Shown here: positions 42,946 through 55,315 of the stretch, piece by piece
Numbering within the stretch: position 1 is the first letter of the stretch
Layout of the letters: each line of letters begins with the position of its first letter
Origin: Myrica gale
Taxonomy: Eukaryota > Streptophyta > Magnoliopsida > Fagales > Myricaceae
Assembly: GCA_963930655.1 (NCBI GenBank)
Contig: OZ005603.1
Coordinates: 13,787,001-13,851,000, forward strand
Reading direction: 5' to 3'
DNA length: 64,000 nucleotides
The notes under the pieces: model-generated
What the model was told of the DNA's origin: nothing
Databases searched by the model: none
The model's input: the letters and a program-made list of their open reading frames with translations, nothing else
Position numbers and translations under genes: made by a program

Positions 42946-45900
42946 ATGTTACCAACGCAACCTGAAATGGTTGTCAAGAATCGATTCCTAGGGTTCCTCA
43001 TATGGCAGTCCATCCCCTCCTCCGTCATCTTCCTCATCTTTAAAACCTTCATCTCCACCATCGCGACTAGTGTTTCTACTAGTAGCAGCAGCAGTAGCAG
43101 CAGCAGAAGCAGAAACCCATTACTCGCTTATGCCCCGTCGTTCATTACCCTTCTGACCTTCTTCACTTTCCACCTCTCACAACTCCTCTTCTCTGCCTCT
43201 CTCTCGCTTGTCTCCTCTCCCTACCCTCACCGCCCAGCTTACCCTTTCGAGCTCGTACTTGGCCTCATCCGCCTCCTTCTGGTTTCGGACTCATCCGCAT
43301 CGGTATACGCTGATTTTCGCCGCCGGGCGAAGGTTTCTCTGAGCTTTGTGTTGTTTGTGGCGGCGTGTGCTGTATCGGGATGTCTGGGGATGATGTCGAT
43401 ATGCTGGGTGAAATCCAAGGGCTTTGATGTGGAGTGGCTGATTCGGGGTTTTGGTATTGGTTTGCTTTATGGGTTGGTTTATGTTTATAAGCGCAGATGG
43501 GTTTTGGAGTTTCCCATTATTCAGGTTTGTGTGTGTGTAGGTTTTGGTTGCTTTTTTTCCCGAAGCGTTTGGGTTTATGCTCTGGTTTGTTGCTGGGAAA
43601 AGCTCGAATTAGGAGAATATTTTTTTTTAAAAAAAAATATATTACATACTTTGCTATTGTATGGTTTTTCATGTTCAGTTGGTTTCAGAAGAAATAAGAA
43701 GAAAAGTTTTGTTTGCTTTATTGTTAGGCCCTATCTGTAAGCATTGAAATTTACAAGAGAAAGCTGCACTAGATATTTTATGTTTTGGATAGGGTGCATT
43801 AGTTTCGGTGTTAACAACTTGTTTTCGTTGCACCACCCAATGTTGGCTAGAGCACGGGTTGATATTCTGATCTGCTCTAGCCAACACGTTACTCTTTTAG
43901 GTGGCTCAAAGAAATCCGGGTGCTTATCCGTTAGTTTTCTGTTTCTTTGTTTGATAATGTTCACGTGTTCTTGAAGATATATCATCGTTGTACTCTATTA
44001 CCAGTTGTTATTGTGTTTTGATGAGCCTGCAGAGTGCAGCACGGCTAGATGAAGTTTATTTATACTAATGGAACATTTGTTGTTTGCTTATGTTTGCTAG
44101 AGTTTGTCATCCAAGAACTATAAATTAGTTAGTCATTTTATTCTCACGGTGCTTTGCTTACTCGTGACACTCATGGCCTCTAATTTCAATTGCTTGTCGC
44201 TACAGCGCCCACCTTTCTTCAGCTTCAAGATGGGGCTCCCTTCTGCCACTACATGTGCTTTGAAGCTTTCAGGTGTAGCCTACCTATTTTCAGCTCTTCT
44301 TGGAGCAATTCTCCCTGATCAGTTTAAGAGCGAGTTTACAGTGAGAAAGTTCATTCCTGACCATATCATCTTTTGGATTGGGAGTTTTGCTGTGCTCCTC
44401 TGCTGGGAATTAAGTCACCATTTACATCGGGTTGGTCCTCTTGAATATTCTCTAGTTTTTTTTTCTCGTTCTTGTCAGTATCATTTAGCTGTTGCTGGTT
44501 GTCAACATCACCTTCCATATTATTGAATATTTTCTGTCTGTTAATATAATTTAGTTGCTAAGTTTCTTTGTTTTTAATTCTCATTGCATATAATCTCCAT
44601 CAAATACAAGAGTGAGGAGATCTTATGTCTTGCATTTTGTTTTATCACCAAATAATGATCTTTTTGTTCAATTGTTCCTTTGGGACGAAATAGAATGCAG
44701 AAGACATGAAGGAATGCAAAGAAATTGTTGTCATGACTGGAATAGTTCAAACTTTATGTGCCAAACAATTTTACATGACTGCCAAACAAAATTTTTTCGC
44801 TTGAACATTTTATTTGACTCCATGAATAGCAGTTTTGCTAATTGGACAGTACGGTATTTCATTTACTTTCCAATGCCCTATGAATTTTATGAAGGAACTG
44901 GAAGGATATATTTGTTTACCAAATGAGGAACAGAAAGACTTTAAGCAAATGAAGGTCTTGCATTATGGGGTTTATCAAACTGCCATTATCATCTTCATCT
45001 TGTTTGTTCCCTCTGATGTTTCTTTTTGGCTTGTTCTTTGTTGCAATGCTGCCAAATTATTTTTACCTTATCCTGCATATATGCATATGCAGCAGGGGTA
45101 CTTCTCTATCACTTCTTTGTGCATGATTGACATGCAGTGGATTGGCTTCTTTTACCATCTCACCTTTTTAACCTTAAAGTCGAGAGAAGGTAATAAGGGG
45201 AAGGTGGAGGATAGAGTAGACTCATTTTATTATTCCTGTATGGATGGGCCTCAGCATATCTTTTTCCTTGAAGAATTATCTCCTTATCTATTGCCCAAAC
45301 ACACAAAAGCAGGGGCAAATGAGAAGTAAAAGAAAGGAAGAAAGAGGAAATGAAAAAGCATATTACTTTCTATCACATAACAATGCTGGATACTTGTCAA
45401 ACTATTTTTTCATTTGCTATCTTTTCATTGTGCCATTAGTTTTTTGTGTATCTTTCCCGACCTGTTTGATGTCCATACTTTTTGCTGCTGTATTATTTGC
45501 AGCTAAGGTTTGTAATGTGGATTGAACCTCTCATCCTGAATGTTACTTGTTGATGCATGACAGATTAAGGGAGCCTTTTAGCTTTGGTGAATGTAGATTT
45601 AGGGTCAGGAGAATCTGTGGATCTAAGATCTGGAATTTTATAAGGAAGGGCTTCAGGTTTAAAGTGAGATTTGGCCTCGAAAGATTGAATTTTTATAGAT
45701 GAAAAAAAAGCTGGAAACAAAAGAAATGAATTGCTGTAGTTTTCTAGCAACAACTAGAGATTATGCGTTCAGGAATGTTTGGGGGACAGTCTGCTATCTG
45801 AAAGTCTTATGCCTTTCCTTGTTGGACTAATCCAACAGGCAATTTCCAACCTATAATTGCCAAAATACCTTTACTTTACAGCAGTTGCAAAAAATTTCAG

Positions 45901-48900
45901 ATCTGCACTTCACTTGAAAATTTACAAAATAATAGCACAATAAATAAGTCTTGGAATGTGCAGAGTAATGAGGTAATAAACGTAGCAATGTCTGAATCAG
46001 TTTATCTTTTAACCGCAAGATCTTTAATCAAATACTTCTAGGCTGGTGCTTTTGATAAAGAGTCAATGAGAACTTATATTAGATAGAAACACTATAACAC
46101 CTGCATCTTGTCATAAACTCTTCCACGAATATGTCTTTATAGCAATGACAAAAATGAACATTATAATCTCTGCTGTCTTGACCTTGAATGGGTGAATACT
46201 TCTGTGCTGATAGTAGCTACCAGTGAACGTTCAAATTATTTTACTCCAGCATTTTCATGTTCACTTCCTCTTGCCTTTCTTTGAAAGTCAATGATTATAA
46301 CATTTGTGTCATTGTTTGAAACCATGTGGCTTACAGGTGCTACATACAAAGAGGTTCACATTTGCACCACCCAAAGGATCTGCAGCAGCCGAAACAAATC
46401 CTAGTGAGCATCTCCTTGAAGCGCTGGAGAAGAGCAATCCAAGTTCTCTTCTACGGTATCTTGCATATCTTGATCTCTGCATGGTTTGTGAGAATAATGT
46501 TGATACCGGGCGACGAGCTGCCTTTTTTGAAAAAACTGGTGAGACTTACAAAAGAGTCACCGCTGTGTGCTTGAGGCCTCTTGAAGAGCTTGCGTCAAAG
46601 TTGGCTCAAGGTTCAGACAGTAATCTTGACAAGACCTCCCAACAATCCAATCAGTTGCTCTCACCAACTGATTCACGTCTAGAATCCAAGTATTGCGAAC
46701 CGCTGAACAACTTGCAGGTACACAACACTGTTGCTTATACTTGTGGATGCTATAAGGATATATAAATCTATTTACGGGTGTGCATGTATTATCCCTTGAA
46801 GCTTTTGCGATGTTAATTTGTACCGAATAGATATTTTTTATGAGAGATTTTTCTTGGACAACTAATTTAATATTGCTAATAGTGTGTTTAGAAAATTTGA
46901 CGTTTGTTGGTCGTTAGACCAAATAAGCAAATCGTTCCCAACTTAAGCTTTTGAATGCACACAATTTGAAAGATGTAGTTTTAAAACTGCACGTTTCCTG
47001 TTAGGCTTTAGTGAGCAATTGTTGAGCTGAAGATTCACTGAATGAAGATTTTAAGTATGTCTTTAGGTTTGGTTGCTGAAAGAAAAAAAGAGGGCCGTTA
47101 CTGTAGTCACGTTAAAATAGTATTACCTTGTCTACTACTGTAGGATGGGAAGCAGCTGTGTTCTGTGAGCCTTTATATACAAGGTCACATTCTGTTATTT
47201 CCTTAAAAGGGTCCTCCTTGAGATCTTGGCAACAGATCCAATAATGTAGACTCTAATGTCATTTTTTGGAAGAAATTGCTGACCGTGAACATGAAATCAC
47301 TCATTACCTGTGGACAGTCACCTCTTCATTCTGTGAATGGTGAACCCTTCCTTTCTCCCTCTGCCCCGCATCACATGGGGTTGATCTTACCTTGGGCTGA
47401 CCTGCCAGTATAAGATGCATTCAAATTATGAATCTTCTGTGCATTTGATTTGGCTAAGTAATCAACTGTTCTGTCTTCTAGATGTTGGAGAATTTCTCTC
47501 ATTGACTCAGAGTAAGTTTTTGAGATTTGATTGTCTACTGCTTGACCCGCTACTGCATGATGATGAAAATATTTCTCTCATTTCTCTACACAGGCACCTT
47601 GTATTTCGATCTGGATGTCTGCTGGACCTACTACGCTAGGTTTAAGCACTCGATGCATCTCAGACTTCATATTTAGTTCTCTTTTAGACATGTAGTGTCT
47701 ATTTTTTTTTTATAAGTTAAACTTTATTAACGAAAAAGAGAGTTGAAGTACAAGAGAATATACTGAAAACACTAGAGCATACAAGCTAAAAACTTACATG
47801 GTGTTTGTTTCTAAAATTTTGGGGTGGTTAAAATTTGGGGTGTTGGAATTGGTGAAAAAAGTGAAGAGAGATGATTTAAATGAATTTTTTATATTTATTT
47901 GTGTTGGAGTTGATGAAAAAGTGAAGAGCGATAATTTTGTGTAGTTATTTTAGAGTGCCCAAAATTTTAGATTTTAGTCTCAAACGCCATGTTGGAATTA
48001 GGTTTTCTAACATGGAAAACCGGGATCATCTTCAGAAAACCCTCGAAAGGAAAACCTAAGACCGAATTTGCCCACAAGAAAAGAGAATGCAATTTGAACC
48101 CCCCAAACAATCCAAGGATATGGCCTTATTCTCAAAACATCTCCTATTCCTTTCCTTCCACAAACTCCACCATATGCAAGCCGGGATGATTTTCCAAATG
48201 GTCGAAGCGATAGGATTCTCTAAAAATGCAGAAATATGCTAATTTCTCTTGAGAGTTTCACTTGGACTTTCCACGTTCTGTTCTGCATGTCCTGTAACCT
48301 GGTTATAGATTAGCTAGTTATGTTTGATATTTTCTTCCAATACATTGTCACTGATGAATAAAAAAATGGTGCGGTCGAGGAGAGCACCCAACTACTAGAA
48401 ATTTGTTTGCATCATGATGGAATTCAATTTGAACAGTATCTTCTGTAGCTATTTATTTGATAATACAACCTAATGCTGGACACTTCTGTATGCAGTTATA
48501 TGCATGGTGCGCCAGGACGGTTGCCTCAATAACTGCACATTCGTACAGGGAAGACATGTTTGGGGTTGCTCAGCTCTCTGGAAGTAATGCTGCTGTCATC
48601 TCAACTTTGTTATCTTGCCTTCTTGCTGTTGAGGCATTCATGGGGAAGAAGACAAACCTTCAAACACATCCTCATTTGATGGGGCCAGCTGGAATCAAAT
48701 GGGCAACATTAAGCGCTGGAAGAATAGACGTTGCTGTAGGTAGAAAGAGAGGAGGGCCTCATTATTTGAAAGCATATGCCATTGCTGATGTTTTAAGGAC
48801 CTCAATCTACCAGATTGTGTCTGCTTTCCCACGGGGAAATGCTGAGTAGTGCCAAAGCAGGTCTCCTTGAGAAGGATTGGATCATTAGCAGCAAACCTCT

Positions 48901-48964
48901 TTTTGGTACCCGCGAGCTCCTACTGCAGAAACTGCGTCTTTCCCTGGATTTTCGAGCTAGCTGA
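42946..48964 (+). CDS. NDC1: NDC1, transmembrane nucleoporin; apparent frameshift near the 3' end
   Basis: Exons 42946-43524, 44206-44430, 46337-46717 and 48496 onward join in phase 0 with GT/AG sites. NDC1 anchors the nuclear pore complex in the pore membrane. The N-terminal half has about six membrane segments: [19 protein letters not shown] at about 9-27; [46 protein letters not shown]; exon 2 [19 protein letters not shown] and [16 protein letters not shown]. The C-terminal half is soluble ([79 protein letters not shown]). After SAF the frame ends at TAG, 48847-48849. With one C fewer in TTTCCCACGGGG, the frame would continue for about 45 more residues ([16 protein letters not shown]...LSLDFRAS) to TGA at 48962. 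This tail fits the family. ATGs at 42946 and 42967 are both possible. Intron 3 holds a MITE. Confidence 0.9.
47797..47991. mobile_element. MITE in NDC1 intron 3
   Basis: Inverted ends CATGGTGTTTG / CAAACGCCATG. The interior repeats GGTGAAAAAAGTGAAGAGAG-type words and AAAATTTT blocks, as in 35191 and 27870. Confidence 0.7.
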
Positions 48965-49354
48965 CTGCTAATTTGCATGGGTTCAAACCACTGCCGTTTT
49001 TTCTTTTCCTTTCCTTTCCTTTCCGGCACTTGTCCTTTTTTGATTTTCCCATTTGTTAACTTTCCTCTTAGGACAGCACAAATGAGGAGGCGGTCTTGTT
49101 TGTTAATTCTGAGTTATAGGCTGAATATAGAGAGAATGCTGGTTTTGCTAATATCAAAGGTAATTGATATAATTTAAGCTGTATGATTGGTAGAGCACAC
49201 TTGAATTGGGTGTTGAGTTGCTGAATTGGTTCTCTTGGTCTTCATGCGAGGATGAGGGAAGGGCTAGCGTATGTTAAAGAAAAGAATAAAGGGTAAAATG
49301 AAAATATTCAGAAGGTTTCATACTTGTTATGTTCACTTGTACAACAAGGGATAT
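48965..49354. other. NDC1 3' flank
   Basis: Probably the 3' untranslated region and downstream sequence. No gene. Confidence 0.5.
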
Positions 49355-49735
49355 AAGGGGCATAAAATGTCATCATGGGTCACGTGCACGCTTTTACGTT
49401 CAAAATGATGAAAATCCTGATGTCAGGGTGCAATATGTAAGTAGGTGGTAGTTAGATGGTGAAATGTTATCAAATTAGTAATATGGGGTGCAAAGTGTCA
49501 GTATCCTAATAGTTGGGAGACGAAAAATGTCTTCCCATAGGGGTAAAAGGGCATAAAATGTCACCATAAGTCAAGTGTGTCACGTGTACGCTTTTTCCGT
49601 CCAAATGATTGAAATCCTGACGCCGGGGTGCATTCAATAAGTAGGAGGTAGTTGGGAGCGAAATGTTACAAAAATAGTAATATAGGGTGCAAAGTTTCAA
49701 TACCTCAATAATTAGAGGGCAACAAATGTATTTTT
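49355..49735. repeat. Tandem pair of transposon-end sequences, period about 191 bp
   Basis: The two units begin GGCATAAAATGTCAYCAT (49359 and 49550) and end ACGAAAAATGT / CAACAAATGT, differing by many substitutions. Each contains GGGTGCAAAGT. The outer end, complemented, matches the sequence starting near 50143 (TTTGCCCC...ACTATTGAGGT), so these look like duplicated ends of one Mutator-like family. Confidence 0.6.
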
Positions 49736-50142
49736 CCCTTTTTATTTTTATTTTTATTTTGAGTTACATCCAAGCATGTAACTTCTCGTGATTCAACTAA
49801 TTAAAAGAAAAACATTACTTTTTGCTCTAAACTATTGGTAAAATATCATTTTGATCAATTGCAATTATAAACTTATACAACTAAATTTCAGTTACACTCT
49901 ATTGATGACAAATTATACGTAATTTGGTCTATTAATGGAGTTGATCATGTGTACATAAAATTAGAAAAAAAATAGTATTTGACATTTTTATGTTCTTGAC
50001 TTACCACAGCCAAGTGAGCGAACGTATTTTAGTTTAAATCTAGAGCTAACATTTTTTATGTCCAACCCCGAGATGAATTACGCCATTGTCGCATAAAAAA
50101 GAATTAAAAAAAACAAGTCGAAATAACACAAAAACAAAAATA

Positions 50143-52278
50143 TTAAATATACTTTTTGCCCCTGACTAGGGGTGTCCAACATCCGGTCTGGGCCGGTTCG
50201 GTCCGGTTTGGCCGGCCAAACCGGAAGTTTTTTAAAGTATATAGACCGGACCGGACCGGTTATATGACCGGACCGGTCCGGTCCGGTCTCCGGTTTATCC
50301 GGTCCGGTCTGGGCCGGTTTGGGTCGGTTTGGGCCATGCTATTTTGGGCCGATTTTGGGTTGGGTCATACCATTTTGGGCCGGTTTTAGGGTTGGGCCTT
50401 GTCATTTTGGGCCAATTTCCGGTTTGGGCCGGTTTGGAGAGGTATACTCCGGTCCGGTCTCCGGTTTTCATGAGGATAACCCGGAACCGGACCGGAATAC
50501 ACCGATTTACCGATCCGGTCAACCCGGTTGAAAAAAGTCAACCGGTTTGGGTCAAAACCGGTCCGGTCCGGTCCGGCCGGTTTTTTGGACAGGCCTACCC
50601 CTGACTATTGAGGTTCTGACACTTTGCAGGTTAAATTATGAATTTGGTTACATTTCGCCCCTCAAAGACCAACCGATTACACTTTGCACCCCCTACCCTT
50701 AATTTGGATGAAAATTGTTATTTTTGTTCTATGAAATGATGATTTTATCCTCATAATTTTTTATAATTATATTTTGTATGAGGTAAATTTGTCATTTCAC
50801 AAGTATACCCCTGAGGGCGAGTTCTAATAAAAAATAAGCTCCCCCATCCACTTCCCGTCAAACCACTTAATGACAATTGTTGACTAGGATAAAAATTCAC
50901 GTAAGAGGCAACCATTGAGCGACACCTGTCCCCTTAAAATTTCCCAGCCACCTGTAAACCAGGTGGCAGTCGACTCACCTTGCCTTCAAACAAAAAAAAC
51001 ACTTAAAACCTAACGATGCTGTTTGGGAGTCGATCTCTTAGCTTCTGTTTCACGATCCTTTGCTTCTCGAAGAAAAATTAGCCAAATTTCCCCTAAAACA
51101 TCAACACAAAGCGCATGCTTCGCAAACCCTAAAGACTTAGACACATTTCACAAACCTAAGGACTTGTCTTCGACGAACTGATACTCCCACAAGTCAAAAT
51201 TGGAAACTGCTGAGATTATTATTGGTTCGACATCTGGAAGCCGCTGAGATTTTGGGCTTCGGTGGAGGAGGAAGAACTTAGTAAGTATCCATTCTTTGGT
51301 TGGTATATAATATTTGTTATTGCCCTAAATGTTTATGCTTTGGGTACTTTCTTTATATTTTGTTTAGATTAGGGGACCCTCATGTCTCTTTGATATTCGG
51401 TTAGCCAGTTTGTTGTCGGCCATTTGGGGGGTTTTGTAGACCCAGATTGAGATCTCCCGTGTTTATTGATAATTTCTAACTATATAACAACATAATAATA
51501 TGGTCCAAAAGACATAATTTTATAATGTTGTGGACCCATGTGTTTTGTCATTTTCAATGACTTTGTTAGTCAGTTATTCGATTGGTAGAACAACACATGC
51601 TTTAATTACTCTTTATTGTTTGCCCCTGAGGATATTATTTCACAGTCCCTGAGGTATTACAAAATCATAAAAGAACTTTATGTTGCGAAGTGTGTAGGGA
51701 TTTACACAATCAGTTTAATAACTTAATCTGGATTCAGAGTGATACTCATAACAAGAAAACCTAGACAGTAACCAGCAGACATAACAAAAATCAAAACATA
51801 TACAACTCTTTGTTTAAAGTATCTGGTACACAACAAAATGGTCATCTATTCTGTTTGTTTAAAGTATCAGTTTTTGTCAACTCCTTGTTTAACTTTAATT
51901 AACTCGTTTGAAAAAGGATGGCTATATCTTTTAAAAACTGATTTGGTTGCCTTAGTTTAATGTCCTGAAAGAAGACTGGTGCTTTACAAGAGAGCTTGAA
52001 TCTATTTATATCAGCGTCACAAAGACAAAGCAGCCTTTCAATAAAATTCATGAAAAGCGTTCCATTATCTGGCAATGTTTGTTGAAACTCTAGATTTGGA
52101 AGAGACGTCCATAAGTATTCCCACCTTTTCGAGAGTACACTCGTTCTTACAGCATCTCTTACGAATCTTTGTTATTTGTTGTTATTTTTATGTATCTATT
52201 ATAAAATTATATTTTTAATATTAATAGACTTAATATATTTTTTGTGCTTGTGCAGTCAGAGGACATCATCATGGCAGC
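50143..52278 (+). other. Probable Mutator-type end and leader of a transposon, interrupted by a hAT element
   Basis: Outside the hAT insert (50167-50597), the sequence reads TATACTTTTTGCCCCTGAC joined to TATTGAGGTTCTGACACTTT, an end sequence related to 49355-49735 and 20355-20500. From 50980 to 51300 there is a leader-like stretch with CAAACCCTAAAGACTT. No coding frame is convincing before 53279. This may be the 5' end of the element that carries the PF03004 gene, but the opposite end was not found. Confidence 0.4.
50167..50597. mobile_element. hAT-type MITE, 431 bp, perfect 8-bp target duplication
   Basis: CCCCTGAC flanks both sides (50159-50166, 50598-50605). Ends are TAGGGGTGTCCAA and TTTTTTGGACAGGCCTA. 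The interior is packed with GGTCCGGT and ACCGGACC words able to form long hairpins. No coding capacity. It inserted into an existing Mutator-like end sequence. Confidence 0.9.
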
Positions 52279-53052
52279 TAGGGTTGTTTAGTGCCACCGA
52301 AAAATTCCGATGGCACCAGGTTGCCCGTATCCGGCTTCACTGGTGCTGGTACCGGTTTAAGGTTTTGCAAAAAACCCGGTGCTATTCTCGGTGCTCGGGT
52401 TTAAAATAAATAAATAAATAAATAAATATATATATATATATATATATCGTTTAACCCCCTCCTTGCCTCCCAGGCTCCCCAATTTCGCGTTTTCCCCCTA
52501 GCCCCCTCCTGGCCTCCTGACCCCCCCCCCCTCCCCCATTAACCATTTCACGTTTTTCCCCCAAGGCCCCCGCGCGAATCCCATTTCCCCCAGGCCCCTC
52601 CGGCCTTTTTTTTTTTTTTAAAAAAAAAAGACAAACCAAAACGGAATCATTTTGTTTTACACCCCAGACCCCCTCCCCCATTTGTTCCCTCATCTTGTTG
52701 TGATGTTCTCTAAGTTTATTGATTTTAGATTTTATTACTTTGGACTTTAAATTCTCATCTTATATTTTAAGATGATCTTTAATTTTATTGATTTTGGAAT
52801 TTGGATTTCATTAGTTTAGATTTTATTGATATGTGATTAATTGACCAAAAGAAAAAAAAATACATTGGGCCAAGTGCTTAAAATACTATAAAAATGCTCA
52901 AATATGAATGTAGGATAACCAAAAACCGCTACCACTAAGGTCCGATTTTTGCCCTTAACGGTGTAGGTGACAATTATTTAAAAAATGGCCTACCTGGTGT
53001 AGGTGCCGGTTTTGGCCAAAACCGACACCTACACTGGGGTTGAAAACCCCTA
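52279..53052. mobile_element. hAT-type element, 774 bp, of the 17930 family
   Basis: ATGGCAGC target duplication on both sides (52271-52278, 53053-53060). Ends TAGGGTTGTTTAGTGCC and the complement of GGTTGAAAACCCCTA. The right third (from about 52720) matches 18820-19130 of the 17930 element closely (shared GATGATCTTTAATTTTATTG and ACCAAAAGAAAAAA). The left interior differs and includes C-rich tracts. Confidence 0.9.
52395..52447. repeat. Microsatellite (AAAT)n then (AT)n
   Basis: About eight AAAT units are followed by about ten AT units inside the hAT element. Confidence 0.9.
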
Positions 53053-53278
53053 ATGGCAGCTGGGGGATAACGTCTTCGGTGAAATTTAGGTAGCAGTTGT
53101 TGGTGTAGCAAATCCTTCACAAGGAGCAGGCAATGATTTACCATCTTCTGTGATGGTCAGCCCACGTATCACCCAAAGTAGTTGTGCATGTAAGCATTTC
53201 AAACCATCATTAGTGTTAAGGTTTTCCACCTATCTTTTTAGGTATGCTAAAATTTTCATTACTAACGTTTTTGTATAT

Positions 53279-54560
53279 GTATAGCAACCTCGGGGATTAT
53301 ACAAGTACGTGGTAAGACGCGCAGAATAGCATTAGAGAAGGCTCATATTGCAGGAAAGCTGAGTGTTCATATCCAAGAGGGTCATATGGGCGGTGATGAC
53401 AAGGCATCTTCGATGCTATCTAGTCATATTGGTTCGCTCGTGTGATCACATGTGTCATTGGATGCGGTCAAGTGTCCAAAGTCTCCGATGAGGTTAAGTC
53501 TTACGTAATGAACAAAGTGTTGGTAAGTGTAACTTATAATAAATTGTGCTTACGCTTACTATTTATTTTTTAATTATACTAACATTGTTTATTTCAGGAT
53601 ATCTTTAACCTCAATTATGATCGGCCAGAGGATCGAAACACTGTGATGACTACAATGAACACAACGTACTGAACGCATCAGAACAAAATGCATCAATACT
53701 ACTCTTTGTTCCCTACCAAAGAATAAGAGTCTGTATCCGAACATGAAGAAGGAAGATTGGGCTCCCATCTGCGAATTATTTAGTATTGAAGAATTTCAGG
53801 TAAAATGTTTAATTTAATATCAACCATCAAAATAGGGCTAAGTTGGCGGTTGCTCACACTTCGGGCTTGAGATCTTTCCAGCGTACATTAGCTATGATGG
53901 CAATGAGCTCAATCATCTAAGTATATTTCCAATTATGAAATAGTGTGTGATTACTTAAATACATAATTAAGGTAATTAATATATATGTTATTTCTTGGTG
54001 TGCAGAAAGATTCAGAAACTAATCAGAATAATCATGCATTGCTGTACAAAAAGGCACATACTAATAGGGACGGTGTGTGGACATCAGATAGTGCACAGAA
54101 AAATTTTGTAAGTTATATAAAGTTATATTATGCATTATTAAATTTTAATATTTAATGTATTAACTTTAATTTTTTCTCCTTAACTTGTAGGAAAAGATGG
54201 AGGCTCTACAGTTAGAGCGCGAGTCTGAGGGAAGGTCATTTATAGAAGTGCAGATTTTCACATATGTCTTGGGGACGAAAGCGGGTTATGTACGTCGTTT
54301 AGGCCAATCAGTGCGACACGTTAGTCCATCTTCTTTAGTGTCATCCATTGATCTGGTCCGGAGATTGAAGGATGCTAGATTAGAGATAGAGAAGATGAGA
54401 GCTAGACAAATAAAATATTAAGAGCTACTTGTCAGGTGAACAGAGATAGAGCAGACGATGTGTGAGCATCAACTACATTTGGAGGAGTAGCAACGGAAGC
54501 AACAAGAGGAGCAAGAACAGAAACTGCAATGAATGAAAGAAAAAAATGTGTGAGCAGATG
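53279..54560 (+). pseudogene. Ptta/En/Spm-type (PF03004) plant transposon protein, broken
   Basis: Plus-strand exon blocks in family order: RGKTRRIALEKAHIAGKLSV (53300-53360); PNMKKEDWAPICELFSIEEF (about 53737-53797); ETNQNNHALLYKKAHTNRDG, VWTSDSAQKNFEKMEALQ and IFTYVLGTKAGYVRRLGQSV (54007-54318). A Glu-rich coiled coil (LKDARLEIEKMRARQIKY, then further QEEQEQKL) ends it. The usual form is 'W.Y.CD.F....FQ...' then 'KNR.....H..G..S' then 'VLG.RSGYVRGLG', so the family call is firm. Frame changes in the first block and stops (after SSHIGSLV, after KY, after HLEE) make it non-functional. Exon borders at AG acceptors are clear for the 54190 exon. Confidence 0.75.
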
Positions 54561-55315
54561 ATGAAGCACATAAAACAACTCACTTCACATTTGACGCCCA
54601 AATGGAGATTTTGGTAGATTGTTTATTTCAGACTTGATTTCTATTATGTATTTTATTTACTATTATGACGATTTCCATACTTTATTTTATTTAAGATTAT
54701 GACCATTAAATATTTGTAGAGACAATTATTAATTCTATTTTATAATGAATATAATTTCCTCACATCACGTGTAATTCAAATTTAAATGCATAATTTAAAT
54801 AAATATAATAATGTTCGGACACACTAATAAACGTTCGCACGGTTTGTTCCAAATACCGTCCCAACGTTTATTACATCCACACGCCGTTTTTTAATTATCG
54901 TCCGCACCTTTACTAACCGTTCGCACATTATATTCGTTGTCATTTTTCTTTTTCCCTGAAAATAGTGACCACGTTCGAACCGTTGGACAAGTGTTCGAAC
55001 CGTTGGACCCTGCGCACGTGTTTCAGTGACAAATTAGATTCTTCATGCACCATAAAGCATGCGAACATGTTATCCGAACGGACCAAAAAATAAGACTCCA
55101 TTTGTGACGTATGTGTACTCGTCACGCAAAATGAAAACCGTCCAGACTGCTATGGTTACCATCCGAACAATTTTTCATGACAAAACTAGCAAACCGTCAC
55201 CCAAAATGTTGAGTGACATGGTTACAGTGACAAACCGGCTGTAAAAGTTATTTTGATACAGAAACATTTTGGTGACAAAATTATAGCGTTTGGTGACAAA
55301 CCGTCACGCAAGGCT
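54561..55315. other. 3' region of the PF03004 element with repeated CG-containing words
   Basis: GTTCGAACCGTTGGAC occurs twice in close succession (54973-55008), and GTTCGCAC, ACCGTCAC, GTGACAAACCG and GTCACGCAA recur over 54820-55310. Clustered, CG-rich subterminal words like these are typical of CACTA-type ends, but no terminal CACTA motif is visible before the sequence changes near 55316. Confidence 0.45.

Noticed and set aside
43744-43974. Frames on both strands within NDC1 intron 1
   Set aside because: A local inverted repeat (TTGGCTAGAGCA... near 43842 and 43873) makes both strands open; no family match.
44612-45525. Several frames between NDC1 exons 2 and 3
   Set aside because: They are in intron 2; exons 2 and 3 join in phase and match the family without them.
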